Origin: Geobacteraceae bacterium
GTDB lineage: Bacteria; Desulfobacterota; Desulfuromonadia; Geobacterales; Pseudopelobacteraceae
Reading direction: 5' to 3'
Assembly (NCBI GenBank): GCA_021286935.1
Contig: JAJTBI010000006.1
Coordinates: forward strand, 1 to 64,000
DNA length: 64,000 bases
Positions 53,428 through 62,759 of this stretch are shown in pieces. The position numbers and the translations under genes were made by a program. The notes below the pieces were generated by a model. That model worked only from the letters and a program-made list of their open reading frames with translations, had not been told where the DNA came from and did not search any database. The first letter of the stretch is position 1, and each line of letters starts with the position of its first letter.

Positions 53428-56400
53428 ATGCTTAGATACTGCCGTGCCTTAACGGCATTTCTTACCTGCCTGCTCCTCGCCACCCTGCTGTGTGCGGCAA
53501 CGGTCGTTGCACAAGAGACCGAAGATTCCCAACTGTTTCTCTCCGGGTTTAATGCCTATCAGCAGAAAGATTTTTCAGTTGCCACAACCCGCCTTGGCGA
53601 GGTCCTGAAGAAATATCCCGAAACTCCCCTGCGTGACATGACCCTGTTCTGGTTGGCCAGGGCCCATTTTAAGGCCGGTAACCGTTCTGATGCAGCCCGC
53701 TACATGGCGCAGTTTTCCCGTGAATACCCGGATAACCCCCTAAAAAATACGGTTGAGGAAGATCTGCTTGCGTTGGCGTCCCAGTATGAAAAGGGGCAGG
53801 GCAGCGCTGTTCAGGTTGCTGCTGCAGCACAGCTTGAGGCTGAAAAACAGCGTGCTGCAGAAGCCACGGCGCAGGTTGCCCGAGAAAAGGCTGAAGCGGA
53901 CCGTCTGGCAGCTGCCAGGCTGGAGGCAGAGCGTGTAGCTCAAGAGAAAGCAGCCCAGGAAGCAGCCGAGAAGGCCCGTATCCTGAAGGCCAAGGCAGAG
54001 ACAGACCGGATCGCCCGCGAGAAGGCGGAGGCGGATCGTCTGGTTGCGCTTAAGCTGGAACAGGAAAAACAGCAGGCAGCAGCTGAGGCGGAGCGGATTG
54101 CCCGTGAAAAGGCTGAAGCTGATCGTCTGGCAGCCGCCAGGCTGGAGGCAGAGCGTATAGCTCAAGAGAAAGCAGCCCAGGAAGCAGCCGAGAAGGCCCG
54201 TATCCTGAAGGCCAAGGCTGAGACAGAGCGGCTAGCCCGCGAGAAGGCAGAGGCTGATCGTCTGGCTGCACTTAAGTTGGAGCAGGAAAAACAGCAGGTT
54301 GCAGTTGAGGCTGCGGCACAGGCTGCCAAAGAAAAGGCTGAAGCAGATCGTCTGGCAGCCGCCAAGCTTGAGGCAGAACGTGTCGCTCAAGAGAAAGCAG
54401 CCCAGGAAGCAGCCCAGGAAGCAGCCGAGGAAGCAGCCGAGAAGGCTCGCATCCTGAAGGCCAAGGCTGAGGCTGACCGGATCGCCCATGAAAAGGCAGA
54501 GGCAGATCGTCTGGCAGCCGCCAAGCTGGAGGCCGAGCGTGTAGCCCAGGAGAAAGCAGCTCGGGAAGCAGCCGAGAAGGCCCGTATTCTGCAAGCTAAG
54601 GCCGAAGCTGATCGTTTGGCTGCAGTAAAGGCCGAAGAAGAACGCCTGGCCAGGGAAAAGGCGGCAGCGGACAAAGTGGCAGCCGAAAAGGCTGCTGAAG
54701 AACGCCGACTGGCTGAGAAAGCCGCCATGGCTGTTGCCGAGCAGAAAGAGCGTGAGCTTGCAGCTGCTCGCAAGGTTGAGGAGGCAAAGGTTGCAGCAGA
54801 GAAGCTGCGTCAGGAACGTGCCGGGCTGAAGGAAAAGGCGATTGCTGGATACAAAGGGATTCTGGAACGTTTCCCCAACACGCCGGCTGCCCGTACGGCT
54901 GCTACCCGTCTGAAGGAGCTGGGGGTGGCAGTGGCACTGCCGCCTGCCGCTTCATCGGCCCAGCCGGCTGAAAATACCACTACAGCTCAGGTGCTGACCC
55001 TTGAGGTTGCTCAGTATGCAGCCTTTGAGTTTGATGTGCAGTCTCCCCAGGCCCCCCTCGAGGTTGCCCGTAAGAACGTTATCCCATTTGAGATTCAGAA
55101 CCGGGGCAACGGCCAGGACAGTTTCTATCTGGCTTCCAGTTTTCCTGCCGAGTTTGGTGCCCGCTTTGCCGCTGCAGGGATGCCGGAACAGTCGATCAAC
55201 CAGACCCCGCAGCTTGCTCCAGGTGAAAAGTTCAAGGGTCTGTTGGTGCTGAGCGTGCCCGCAGTTTCCATTGACGGTCTCAGAATTGCCCATCCGATTA
55301 AAGCCGCTTCCCAGTTTATGCCTGAGGCATCCCAGAGCCGGACGGTGTCACTTGTTGCCGCTGCGCCGTTGTTACGCGCTGTCGTCAAGACCGAAAAGCT
55401 CCAGTTGCTGCCCGGTGAGACGGTGCAGTACCGGGTTGCCGTGCTGAACGTGGGATCAACGCCGGCTGAGGATGTTACCCTGCGTCTGAATTTTCCACCC
55501 CAGTATCAGGCGGTTGATTTTGCCGCAGCAGGTTTCCGGCAGGAGATGGGTGCTGCGCTGGTGCTGGATGGGCTCTCGCTTAAATCCGGTGAAAGCCGTG
55601 ACCTGACCGTGACCTTCCAGCTTAAGGCTGAGGCACTGGCAAAGGAAGAGCTGATCGTGCGTGCTGATCTGCTGAATAATCCGTTGCAGACCAGAGGAAC
55701 CTTCCTGTCCAATGCCAGCTTTGTGCTGCCGGTGAGTGAGCTGGCGGTGAAGATGGCAACAGAGCGGATTAAGGCGGTACCAGGGCAGGTGGTGACGGTT
55801 CCGGCCCGGATTGTGAACAAAGGCAACCAGCGGGAGCGGTTCAGTCTGGTGGCTTCAGCGAGTCCCTTCCAGAAAGTGATTGTCTATCATGACCTGAACC
55901 GTGACGGTCTGCGCCAGCCGGGTGAGCCGGAGGTGACGGCCATCGGTCCGTTAGGGCCGAAAGAAGAAGCCGCATTACTGCTTGAGGTGACCACCTCAAA
56001 GACGGCTCAGGATGGAACGGTTGAAAAACTGTCGTTAAGCGCAGCTCCTGAAGCAGCCCAGGGCAAGGCCGTTATGGTTGAGACTGAGATCGGTTATTCA
56101 AGGCCGGTGCTGCAGCTGGCAATGAAGGGACGCGAAGGCCGGATGGTGCCGGGTGATCTGCTGACGATCGATCTTGATATCCTGAACCGTGGTTCCAACC
56201 TTGCCAAGCAGGTGGAACTGGCAGTTACCTGGCCTGAGCAGATTGAGCTGGTGGCCATTGATCAGGCTGCCGGTAAAACCGAGGCAGGTACATCACTCTG
56301 GCGTTTCAGTGAACTTGGCGCCGGTGAGAAGCGGGTGGTGAAGGTGTCATTCAGGATCAAGTCCGGTACCGGTGTCGGCACCGGGGTTCAGTTGAAGAGC

Positions 56401-56439
56401 ATCTTGTCCTACCAGGATCAAGTGGGGAACAGGTACTGA
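53428..56439 (+). CDS. Large envelope protein: TPR-like start, Ala/Glu coiled-coil repeats, Ig/DUF11-like C-terminus
   Basis: The start at 53428 gives 1003 residues beginning with a signal peptide (about 1-30); a GTG two codons earlier is an alternative. Residues 30-115 are TPR-like (F-N-A-Y-Q-Q-K-D-F, L-K-K-Y-P-E-T-P). About 120-480 is a long charged coiled coil built of repeats such as A-E-K-A-R-I-L-K-A-K-A-E, recalling TolA; the DNA repeats too, with a unit near 219 bases (53944, 54163, then 54391). A second TPR-like link (Y-K-G-I-L-E-R-F-P-N-T-P-A) leads to at least three beta domains with V-L-N-V-G-S-T and I-L-N-R-G-S-N patterns (DUF11-like). Probably spans the periplasm; function unknown. 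Confidence 0.75.
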   Translation: MLRYCRALTAFLTCLLLATLLCAATVVAQETEDSQLFLSGFNAYQQKDFSVATTRLGEVLKKYPETPLRDMTLFWLARAHFKAGNRSDAARYMAQFSREYPDNPLKNTVEEDLLALASQYEKGQGSAVQVAAAAQLEAEKQRAAEATAQVAREKAEADRLAAARLEAERVAQEKAAQEAAEKARILKAKAETDRIAREKAEADRLVALKLEQEKQQAAAEAERIAREKAEADRLAAARLEAERIAQEKAAQEAAEKARILKAKAETERLAREKAEADRLAALKLEQEKQQVAVEAAAQAAKEKAEADRLAAAKLEAERVAQEKAAQEAAQEAAEEAAEKARILKAKAEADRIAHEKAEADRLAAAKLEAERVAQEKAAREAAEKARILQAKAEADRLAAVKAEEERLAREKAAADKVAAEKAAEERRLAEKAAMAVAEQKERELAAARKVEEAKVAAEKLRQERAGLKEKAIAGYKGILERFPNTPAARTAATRLKELGVAVALPPAASSAQPAENTTTAQVLTLEVAQYAAFEFDVQSPQAPLEVARKNVIPFEIQNRGNGQDSFYLASSFPAEFGARFAAAGMPEQSINQTPQLAPGEKFKGLLVLSVPAVSIDGLRIAHPIKAASQFMPEASQSRTVSLVAAAPLLRAVVKTEKLQLLPGETVQYRVAVLNVGSTPAEDVTLRLNFPPQYQAVDFAAAGFRQEMGAALVLDGLSLKSGESRDLTVTFQLKAEALAKEELIVRADLLNNPLQTRGTFLSNASFVLPVSELAVKMATERIKAVPGQVVTVPARIVNKGNQRERFSLVASASPFQKVIVYHDLNRDGLRQPGEPEVTAIGPLGPKEEAALLLEVTTSKTAQDGTVEKLSLSAAPEAAQGKAVMVETEIGYSRPVLQLAMKGREGRMVPGDLLTIDLDILNRGSNLAKQVELAVTWPEQIELVAIDQAAGKTEAGTSLWRFSELGAGEKRVVKVSFRIKSGTGVGTGVQLKSILSYQDQVGNRY

Positions 56440-56440
56440 T

Positions 56441-57028
56441 ATGCATCTATCGGGTGTGAAATGTTTTGTGATGGCCTTGCTGGTGTTCGGAGCAACCGCA
56501 AGCTGGGGTACCGACTACCTCTATGCGCCAAAGCCGTTTGAGGGCGAGGTTGTGGGCGATGGTGTGCTGGTACAGGAAGTTACCGTAAAAAAAGGTGATA
56601 ACCTCTCGCGCATCTCCAAAAAATATTCAGGCCGTGATTACTACTATCCCCAGATTCTGCTCTTTAATGATATCAAAAGGCCCCATTGGATTCAGATCGG
56701 GCAGGTACTGCGGGTGCCTGTTTCCCGCAAAGCAGCCGCTAAACTTGGACAACAGGCTGCAGGAGAAAAAAGGCCGGAACAAAAGTCTCTTACCCATGAG
56801 TTGACCGTGGATGTTCCAAAGAAGAAATCTGAAAAACAGCGCCCCCCTGCTGGTGCCCAGGGCGAGTACAATACCTACAACCGTGGGCTTGAAGCCTACA
56901 AAAAAGGTGATTGTGAAACAGCCATTGCGCAGTTTGATCAGTTTATCAGCCGCTATCCTTCCTCAGCACTGCTGCCTGAGGCTACCTTGAACCGGGCTGA
57001 GTGTTATCTGAAACTTTCGGCAAAATAG
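56441..57028 (+). CDS. LysM plus TPR periplasmic protein
   Basis: The 195-residue product begins one base after the previous stop. It has a signal peptide (about 1-23), a LysM domain (K-K-G-D-N-L-S-R-I-S-K-K-Y to I-Q-I-G-Q-V-L-R-V-P, about 47-93) and a C-terminal TPR like that of YbgF/CpoB (Y-N-R-G-L-E-A-Y-K-K-G-D). LysM binds peptidoglycan glycan, so with its coiled-coil partner it probably anchors an envelope structure to the wall. Confidence 0.8.
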   Translation: MHLSGVKCFVMALLVFGATASWGTDYLYAPKPFEGEVVGDGVLVQEVTVKKGDNLSRISKKYSGRDYYYPQILLFNDIKRPHWIQIGQVLRVPVSRKAAAKLGQQAAGEKRPEQKSLTHELTVDVPKKKSEKQRPPAGAQGEYNTYNRGLEAYKKGDCETAIAQFDQFISRYPSSALLPEATLNRAECYLKLSAK

Positions 57029-57029
57029 G

Positions 57030-57172
57030 GCGCCACTTTCAAAACTACTGCGGAGGCCGTCTACTGCGTTGCGCGGTGCTCGCTCCTTCGCCTAACGAGC
57101 TGTTATGTCTCAGTCACTGCGCGACCTACGCCTTGTATCCGGCCTTCCTCATGACATTTTGAAAAAGGCTCT
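57030..57172. repeat. Palindromic dispersed element, copy 2
   Basis: Matches the element at 7951-8097 over most of its length, beginning GCCACTTTCAAAACTACTGC and ending TTTTGAAAAAGGCTC. Where copy 1 has G pairing with C in the arms, this copy has T pairing with A, so pairing is preserved. It starts just after the stop of the LysM gene. A 64-codon frame through it is a by-product. Confidence 0.8.
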
Positions 57173-57203
57173 AGTAGTTTTAGCGATTGTTGATCCAAAA
57201 CAA

Positions 57204-57238
57204 AACGGGCGTCCTGGTTGGGACGCCCGTTCGTGTTT
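57204..57238. terminator. Strong hairpin with flanking A/T runs
   Basis: AACGGGCGTCC pairs perfectly with GGACGCCCGTT (57221-57231), loop of six, with CAAAA before and CGTGTTTT after. It can end transcripts from either side, from the LysM gene (plus) or the membrane gene at 57426 (minus). Confidence 0.65.
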
Positions 57239-57259
57239 TAAACCTGAAAACAACGGATA

Positions 57260-57390
57260 TTCACGCGGAGCCGCGAAGCTCGCGGAGAATAGTAAGTGAT
57301 GAGCAAAAACAAGGAACAAAGGATTTGCCGAAACAACACCATGCCATAACGGCATGATTGTACTCTTCGCGTCTCCGTGTCTCCGCGTGC
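57260..57390. repeat. Inverted dispersed repeat (CGCGGAGA family), copy 2
   Basis: Left arm TTCACGCGGAGCCGCGAAGC (from 57260) pairs with CTTCGCGTCTCCGTGTCTCC... (57365-57390). Same family as 43184-43315 with a different spacer between the arms. Confidence 0.65.
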
Positions 57391-57425
57391 AACTGTTTTT
57401 AAGGCTTAAACAATCACCTTCCGTT

Positions 57426-58682
57426 TTATGGCCAGGTTATTACAAAACCACGCATCCTGCCCCCCTGGGCATCCCGATACTGTACCAGCTGCAAGCCGGC
57501 CAGATCCCCCCGGCGGATTTCGTACCCTTCCTTGATCTCAGATGAGGTCGGACGCATTGCCGTCGCACCGGCCAGCTCTTTAAGGATGCTGATATAAAAG
57601 GATTCCTGGATACCGGCGCCACTGCGGTCAATCACCTGAATCGCCTTGATGGTGCCGTCTTTTTCTCTGAAGATGCGGTATTCACTGGTTTGGCCGCGAT
57701 AGTTTTCCCAACCTGGATTGTCTTTGCCATAGCCCGGCTCCAGGCCTTCTTTGGGGATAAAGCTTGGTAGACTGCGGGGCCGTCCGGTGCCATGGGAGGC
57801 AAGTGCCGGTTTCTGCTCTGGTTGAGGAGCAACAGCGGGGGCTACCGGAGGTGGCGTTGACGTCGCTGTTTTTTGTTCTGCACCAGCCTTGGGAGCTGTT
57901 GTTGTACGGTTTGAACGGTGCTGGAACAGACTGACTGCCACCACCACGACCAGCGTGACGCTGACCAGTATGAAGGTCGTTTTGCGATACCAAGGCTGTG
58001 GCTCATCAAAATCGGTAATCAGGTGAGGCTCCTGATGCAGATCCCTGATACGCAGTTCCTGCTCCCGTTCTGCAAACAGTGCCGGCTCTGCTTTAACGGC
58101 ATCAGACCGGGTGTCAAGCTGCCTGCTGAAGTCGGAAATAATTGAAAGGCCGGGGCGGCGTGGCATCTCGTAGGTGAGTGGAGCTTCCGGTGGCTCATCA
58201 TCTGCAGCCGGGGCGGCGGTGATGGATGGGATGAGCTGCTGCTGTAATGCCGGTTCTGTTGTCTGTTCAGTGACAACTGATGCACCGGTGGCCTGGTGAA
58301 GCGTTGTGCTGTCCTGTGGGGCTGGTGAAGCCTGGCGGTGCAGGATTCTTTCAAGAGCCAGCTCAAGCTGCGAGTCGTCAAGAACCGGGTCCAGGATGGT
58401 TTCAAACTGTGCAGAGGTGGCGACATCCAATGTTGCTGAACTGCTGATCAGGCCGAAGCGTGCCTTGTGCTGACCCAGGCGTGATTTGAGGTGCTTGTGC
58501 AGAATATCTGCCGACAGACCGGACAGGTGGTTTTGAATAAGCACCACGTCAGGTTTGCGATTTTCAAGCTCCTCAATGCCGCGATGTATCTCATTGACCA
58601 CCACCAGGTCAGGATACTGCTGGACCAGGCGCTCAAAAAATGCGGTCATGCGCGGTATGTCAGTAATAGCAACTATCTGCAT
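57426..58682 (-). CDS. Membrane protein with degenerate receiver-like N-terminus
   Basis: The 418-residue product opens with a receiver-like fold (about 1-115), but where the phosphorylated Asp belongs the sequence is V-V-L-I-Q-N-H-L-S-G, so Gln50 replaces it and phosphorylation is unlikely. A Pro/Gln/Thr-rich linker (about 116-230) leads to one membrane helix (about 235-254), another Pro/Ala linker, and a compact C-terminal domain (about 300-418) not recognised. If the N-terminus is cytoplasmic the end is periplasmic. It resembles in outline proteins that place envelope machines through pseudo-receivers, but no family is claimed. It lies 42 bases after gltX, same strand. Confidence 0.55.
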   Translation of the reverse strand: MQIVAITDIPRMTAFFERLVQQYPDLVVVNEIHRGIEELENRKPDVVLIQNHLSGLSADILHKHLKSRLGQHKARFGLISSSATLDVATSAQFETILDPVLDDSQLELALERILHRQASPAPQDSTTLHQATGASVVTEQTTEPALQQQLIPSITAAPAADDEPPEAPLTYEMPRRPGLSIISDFSRQLDTRSDAVKAEPALFAEREQELRIRDLHQEPHLITDFDEPQPWYRKTTFILVSVTLVVVVAVSLFQHRSNRTTTAPKAGAEQKTATSTPPPVAPAVAPQPEQKPALASHGTGRPRSLPSFIPKEGLEPGYGKDNPGWENYRGQTSEYRIFREKDGTIKAIQVIDRSGAGIQESFYISILKELAGATAMRPTSSEIKEGYEIRRGDLAGLQLVQYRDAQGGRMRGFVITWP

Positions 58683-58724
58683 GGGTGTCCTGTGAGGTTC
58701 CTGTGTGTGATTGAGCTAGCTGGT

Positions 58725-60122
58725 TCAGGCCAAGGCAGCCGTGGCCCGCTCGATCCGGGCCACGGTCTCTGGTACCCCTAACGCCATGACAATCTCGCCA
58801 ATACCGGGGGCCTGGGTGCTGCCGGAAAGTGCTATCCGTACCGGCTGGCCAACCTGTGGCATCTTCCAGCCACCTTCTGTGCAAATCTCCTTGAACAGTG
58901 CATCACACTCTGCAGCCGTTGAGGCGGTTGTCGCTGCCAGTTTGGCTGCTACTGCCGAAAAGACCGCTGCCAGATGGGGTTTCTCAAACTTGGCCAAGGC
59001 TGCCTCATCATAGCTCTGAGGTGCCTGATAGTAAAACAGCGCCCGGTCAGCCATCTCTTCCAGGGTCTGGGCCCGCTCCTGCAGGGTGCTGATCACCCCG
59101 GCAAGGTCAGGTGTTGCTGTGTCAGTCACACCACGGCTTGCCAGGTGTGGTTTCAGCAGTTCGGCCAGACGGGCAGGATCACCGGTCTTGATGTAATGGG
59201 CGTTCAGCCAGTTCAGTTTCTCTGGATTAAAGACCGAAGGGGAACGTCCCACATTGGCGATATCAAATTTCTGCACCATCTCCTCACGGCTGAAGATCTC
59301 ATCGTCGCCGTTACTCCAGCCCAGCCGCACCAGATAATTGTTCAGCGCCTCCGGCAGGTAACCCATATCGCGGTAGGCGATGACGCTGGTGGCGCCGTGG
59401 CGCTTGGAAAGGCGGGCCTTGTCGCTGCCCAGGATCATCGGCACATGGGCAAAGATCGGCACCGGATAGCCCAGTGCTTCGTAGAGCTGAATCTGGCGCG
59501 GGGTGTTGTTGACATGGTCATCGCCACGAATGACATGGGAGATCCGCATCAGGGCATCGTCAATCACCACGCAGAAGTTGTAGGTGGGGGTGCCGTCGGT
59601 ACGGCTGATGATCAGGTCATCCAGTTCTGCATTGGGGAAGGCGATCCGGCCTTTGATCAGATCATCAAAGGCGGTCTCACCCTCTTCCGGTGCCTTGAAG
59701 CGGATCACGTGGGGCTGGTCCAGCGGCTGGTTCTGGCGGTGGCGGCAGGTACCATCATATTTTGGCTTACGTCCTTCAGCCATGGCTGCCTCACGTTTAG
59801 CCTCCAGTTCTTCAGGCTTGCACCAGCAGCGGTAAGCCTTGCCTTCATCCAGCAGTTTCTGCACATGTTGCTTGTAGAGCGGAAAGTTGTCGGTCTGATA
59901 GAACGGCCCTTCGTCGCAATCCAGCCCCAGCCACTCCATACCTTGCAAAATGGCATCCACCGACTGCTGGGTGGAACGCTCGGTGTCAGTATCCTCAATC
60001 CGCAGGATAAAGGTGCCGCCAAAGTGACGGGCGTAGAGCCAGTTGAACAGAGCAGTACGGGCGCCACCAACATGCAGGTAGCCGGTGGGGGATGGGGCAA
60101 AGCGAACACGTAACTCAGACAT
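58725..60122 (-). CDS. gltX: Glutamyl-tRNA synthetase
   Basis: The 465-residue product has [15 protein letters not shown] (HIGH motif as L-H-V-G), the zinc-like C-R-C/C-W-C-K segment and the K-M-S-K-R equivalent A-R-L-S-K-R-H-G. It charges tRNA-Glu (and probably tRNA-Gln in organisms with amidotransferase). Length is standard. Divergent from hcp with a 205-base gap. Confidence 0.96.
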   Translation of the reverse strand: MSELRVRFAPSPTGYLHVGGARTALFNWLYARHFGGTFILRIEDTDTERSTQQSVDAILQGMEWLGLDCDEGPFYQTDNFPLYKQHVQKLLDEGKAYRCWCKPEELEAKREAAMAEGRKPKYDGTCRHRQNQPLDQPHVIRFKAPEEGETAFDDLIKGRIAFPNAELDDLIISRTDGTPTYNFCVVIDDALMRISHVIRGDDHVNNTPRQIQLYEALGYPVPIFAHVPMILGSDKARLSKRHGATSVIAYRDMGYLPEALNNYLVRLGWSNGDDEIFSREEMVQKFDIANVGRSPSVFNPEKLNWLNAHYIKTGDPARLAELLKPHLASRGVTDTATPDLAGVISTLQERAQTLEEMADRALFYYQAPQSYDEAALAKFEKPHLAAVFSAVAAKLAATTASTAAECDALFKEICTEGGWKMPQVGQPVRIALSGSTQAPGIGEIVMALGVPETVARIERATAALA

Positions 60123-60218
60123 CGGGGGAAACTCCTGAAAGATTTTAGATAGTCCTGCTTAAAGGTTTTTGATCGCAGACAAGATACTACAGAACCTATT
60201 CGCAAGATACGCACTTTT

Positions 60219-60260
60219 TTTGACCAAGGTCATGCTTTCTGTAAAAGGACTGTTATACTC
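60219..60260 (+). promoter_or_regulatory. CRP/FNR-family operator and promoter of hcp
   Basis: TTGACCAAGGTCAT (60220-60233) is a palindrome of the HcpR/DNR/FNR type. Its centre lies about 40 bases before a start predicted from the -10 box TATACT (60254-60259), the class II activator position in which the regulator replaces a -35 box. HcpR-type regulators activate hcp under nitrosative stress in related anaerobes. Confidence 0.6.
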
Positions 60261-60327
60261 TTCATACCATACAAACGACCAAAACGCATCTGATGAGGAT
60301 GTACCTAACCAAAAGGAGGATACGAGT

Positions 60328-61929
60328 ATGAGTATGTTCTGTAACCAGTGTGAGCAGGCAGCAAATGGAACCGGCTGTAACATTTCCGGCGTCTGTGGCA
60401 AGAAGCCTGATGTGGCAGCCCTGCAGGATCATCTGTTGTACGGCCTGAAATCCCTGGCTCTGTATGCCGATAAAGTGGGACGTGATGCCGAGATCGACCG
60501 CTTTACCATTGAGGCGCTGTTCAGCACCGTCACCAACGTGGATTTTGATCCTGAAGATATCGCTAAGCTGATTCAGAAATGCTACCAGTTGAAGGAGAAG
60601 GCCAAGGCAGCCTCCGGCGCTGCAATCGCCTGCCCGGTTGCTGATTGGAAGCCTGCTGCAGATCTGGCCGGCATGGTTGCTCAGGGTGAGCAGCACGGCA
60701 TCAATACCCAGCATATCAACGAAGATATCCGTTCCGTGATCGAGATCCTGATGTACGGTCTGAAAGGGATGTCTGCCTATATGGATCACGCCATGATCCT
60801 GGGTCGCAGCGATGACGCAGTAATGGCCTTCTTCCAGAAGGCACTGGCCGCCACCACTGACCCGACCCTTGGTCTGATGGATTTCGTTGGCCTTTGCATG
60901 GAGTGCGGCAAGCAGAACCTGACCACCATGGCCCTGCTGGACACGGCCCACAACGAGACCTACGGCGCACCGACCCCGACCTCAGTTAACCTGGGCACCA
61001 AGGCCGGTAAAGGGATTCTGGTTACCGGTCACGACCTGAAGATGCTGGAAGAGCTGCTGAAGCAGACCGAAGGCAAGGGGATCAACATCTATACCCATGG
61101 TGAGATGCTGCCTGCCCACGGCTATCCCGGCCTGAAGAAGTACCCCCATCTGGTGGGCAACTATGGCGGCGCATGGCAGGATCAGGCCAAGGAGTTCCCT
61201 AACTTCCCCGGTGCGATCATCTTCAATACCAACTGCATCCAGCGTCCGGCTGATTCCTACAAGGATCGTCTCTATACCTGGGGGCTGGTACAGTGGCCTG
61301 GCGTCAAGCATATCAGCGGATGGGATTTCTCTGAGGTGATCAACAAGGCGCTTGAGTGCCCGAGTCTGCCGGAAAATCCGGGTCAGGAGATCCTGACCGG
61401 CTTTGGTCACAAGGCGGTGCTGGGTGTGGCTGACAAGGTGATTGCTGCGGTCAAGGCTGGCCAGATCAAGCATTTCTTCCTGGTGGGCGGTTGCGACGGT
61501 GCCAAGTCAGGTCGTAACTACTACACCGAGTTTGCCGAGAAGGCACCGCAGGATACTGTGATCCTGACCCTGGCCTGCGGCAAGTACCGCTTTAACAAGC
61601 TGGAGTTCGGCGATATCGGCGGTATTCCCCGGCTGTTGGATATCGGCCAGTGCAATGACGCCTATTCCGCCATCCAGATTGCGGTTGCCCTGGCCGGCGC
61701 CTTTGAGTGCGGCGTGAACGATCTGCCACTCTCCATGATCCTCTCCTGGTACGAGCAAAAGGCGGTGGTGATCCTGCTGACCCTGCTGTCACTGGGGATC
61801 AAGGATATCCGCCTCGGACCTTCACTGCCGGCCTTTATTACGCCGAACGTGCTGGCCTTCCTGGTGGAGAACTTCAACATCATGCCGATTACTACGGCTG
61901 AGGAAGATCTGAAGGCCATTTTGGGGTAG
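60328..61929 (+). CDS. hcp: Hybrid cluster protein (class I)
   Basis: The ATG at 60328 is preferred over a far-upstream in-frame ATG because AAAGGAGG precedes it. The 533-residue product has the N-terminal cluster ligands C-N-Q-C-x8-C-x5-C (Cys5, 8, 17, 23), the class I spacing, and the hybrid-cluster ligands spread later, including C-M-E-C-G-K, N-T-N-C-I-Q and G-G-C-D-G-A. Hcp acts on nitrogen oxides, as hydroxylamine reductase or, by newer work, nitric oxide reductase and S-nitrosylase. Monocistronic, with its own terminator. Confidence 0.95.
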   Translation: MSMFCNQCEQAANGTGCNISGVCGKKPDVAALQDHLLYGLKSLALYADKVGRDAEIDRFTIEALFSTVTNVDFDPEDIAKLIQKCYQLKEKAKAASGAAIACPVADWKPAADLAGMVAQGEQHGINTQHINEDIRSVIEILMYGLKGMSAYMDHAMILGRSDDAVMAFFQKALAATTDPTLGLMDFVGLCMECGKQNLTTMALLDTAHNETYGAPTPTSVNLGTKAGKGILVTGHDLKMLEELLKQTEGKGINIYTHGEMLPAHGYPGLKKYPHLVGNYGGAWQDQAKEFPNFPGAIIFNTNCIQRPADSYKDRLYTWGLVQWPGVKHISGWDFSEVINKALECPSLPENPGQEILTGFGHKAVLGVADKVIAAVKAGQIKHFFLVGGCDGAKSGRNYYTEFAEKAPQDTVILTLACGKYRFNKLEFGDIGGIPRLLDIGQCNDAYSAIQIAVALAGAFECGVNDLPLSMILSWYEQKAVVILLTLLSLGIKDIRLGPSLPAFITPNVLAFLVENFNIMPITTAEEDLKAILG

Positions 61930-61973
61930 GACTTTGTTGTCGTAAAAATTTACACTGTGCTGGTTTGGTTAAT

Positions 61974-62003
61974 AAAAAAGGCTGCTTTTGCAGCCTTTTT
62001 TAC
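61974..62003 (+). terminator. Intrinsic terminator of hcp
   Basis: AAAAAAGGCTGC pairs with GCAGCCTTTTTT around a short loop, 45 bases after the hcp stop, with a T-run that continues. Textbook form. Confidence 0.9.
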
Positions 62004-62104
62004 TTTTGCAGGTGTCAGTGATATTTACAATATGGCCAATGAGTTATATGGGTGATTTGTGGGGTTGGGTTGTTTGTTTCGTAATGTCGGTGTGTTGTGC
62101 TTTT

Positions 62105-62131
62105 TGGCATGTCTGGTGCATTTGCTATAAT
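62105..62131 (+). promoter_or_regulatory. Overlapping sigma-54-like and TATAAT promoter elements of the PEP-CTERM gene
   Basis: TGGCATGTCTGGTGC (62105-62119) has the GG-N10-GC spacing and a good -24 half; the -12 half reads GTGC rather than TTGC. A perfect TATAAT follows at 62126-62131 but has no good -35. The ATG is at 62162. Either could be the true promoter. Confidence 0.45.
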
Positions 62132-62161
62132 ACATATACTATGTAAAAGGAGATCCCGGAT

Positions 62162-62701
62162 ATGAAAAAAGTTATCGTAGCGTTAGCACTCTGTCTTGTT
62201 GCGGCAACTGCTCAGGCAACAGTATTGACTTTTGATGAGCTTAATGGTCAGGACTCACTCCCGTCAAATTATGCAGGTCTTACATGGGGGAGCGGTTGGG
62301 ATTATTATGATTGGAGCCAAGACCCGTATAATCCAGCGTCTGCTCCAGTGAGAGTTTACAATAACTATGGTGATCCTTCCGTCGGTTTTGCAACGCCTAG
62401 TGTGTTTGACGGAGCATATTTTGCCGGTTCTGGTACTGCTTCGTACTCCTTATATCTCGATAATCAACTTGTTTATACTTCCGGAGCGATTTATCTTTCT
62501 GCTGCTCCCACCTGGCTCGCATCAGGCTACAGCCAATCAGTAGATTATGTACATTTAAATGTATCTCAGGGCTCTTTCGTTATGGATAACTTTACTTTTA
62601 ATGAAGGTTCAGCTCCCGTTCCTGAACCCTCCACTTTTATTCTACTTGGTGCTGGTCTGGCTGGTCTGGCCTACACCCGCAAGCGGTTCGCAAAGAAATA
62701 A
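62162..62701 (+). CDS. PEP-CTERM sorting-domain protein
   Basis: The 179-residue product has a signal peptide (about 1-19, A-Q-A), a beta-rich middle with many Tyr/Ser/Gly, and the sorting tail V-P-E-P-S-T-F-I-L-L-G-A-G-L-A-G-L followed by R-K-R. Such proteins are cut and released by exosortase, often into an extracellular polysaccharide matrix. No exosortase gene is in the window. Ribosome site AAAAGGAG. The gene is clearly more AT-rich than the ones around it, possibly acquired. Confidence 0.88.
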   Translation: MKKVIVALALCLVAATAQATVLTFDELNGQDSLPSNYAGLTWGSGWDYYDWSQDPYNPASAPVRVYNNYGDPSVGFATPSVFDGAYFAGSGTASYSLYLDNQLVYTSGAIYLSAAPTWLASGYSQSVDYVHLNVSQGSFVMDNFTFNEGSAPVPEPSTFILLGAGLAGLAYTRKRFAKK

Positions 62702-62729
62702 TGACTGTTTGATGATATGATGTTTAAGA

Positions 62730-62757
62730 AAAGGGGAGGCCAAACGGTCTCCCCTTT
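62730..62757 (+). terminator. Terminator of the PEP-CTERM gene
   Basis: AAAGGGGAG pairs with CTCCCCTTT around a ten-base loop, 29 bases past the stop, with a short T-run. Confidence 0.75.
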
Positions 62758-62759
62758 CT

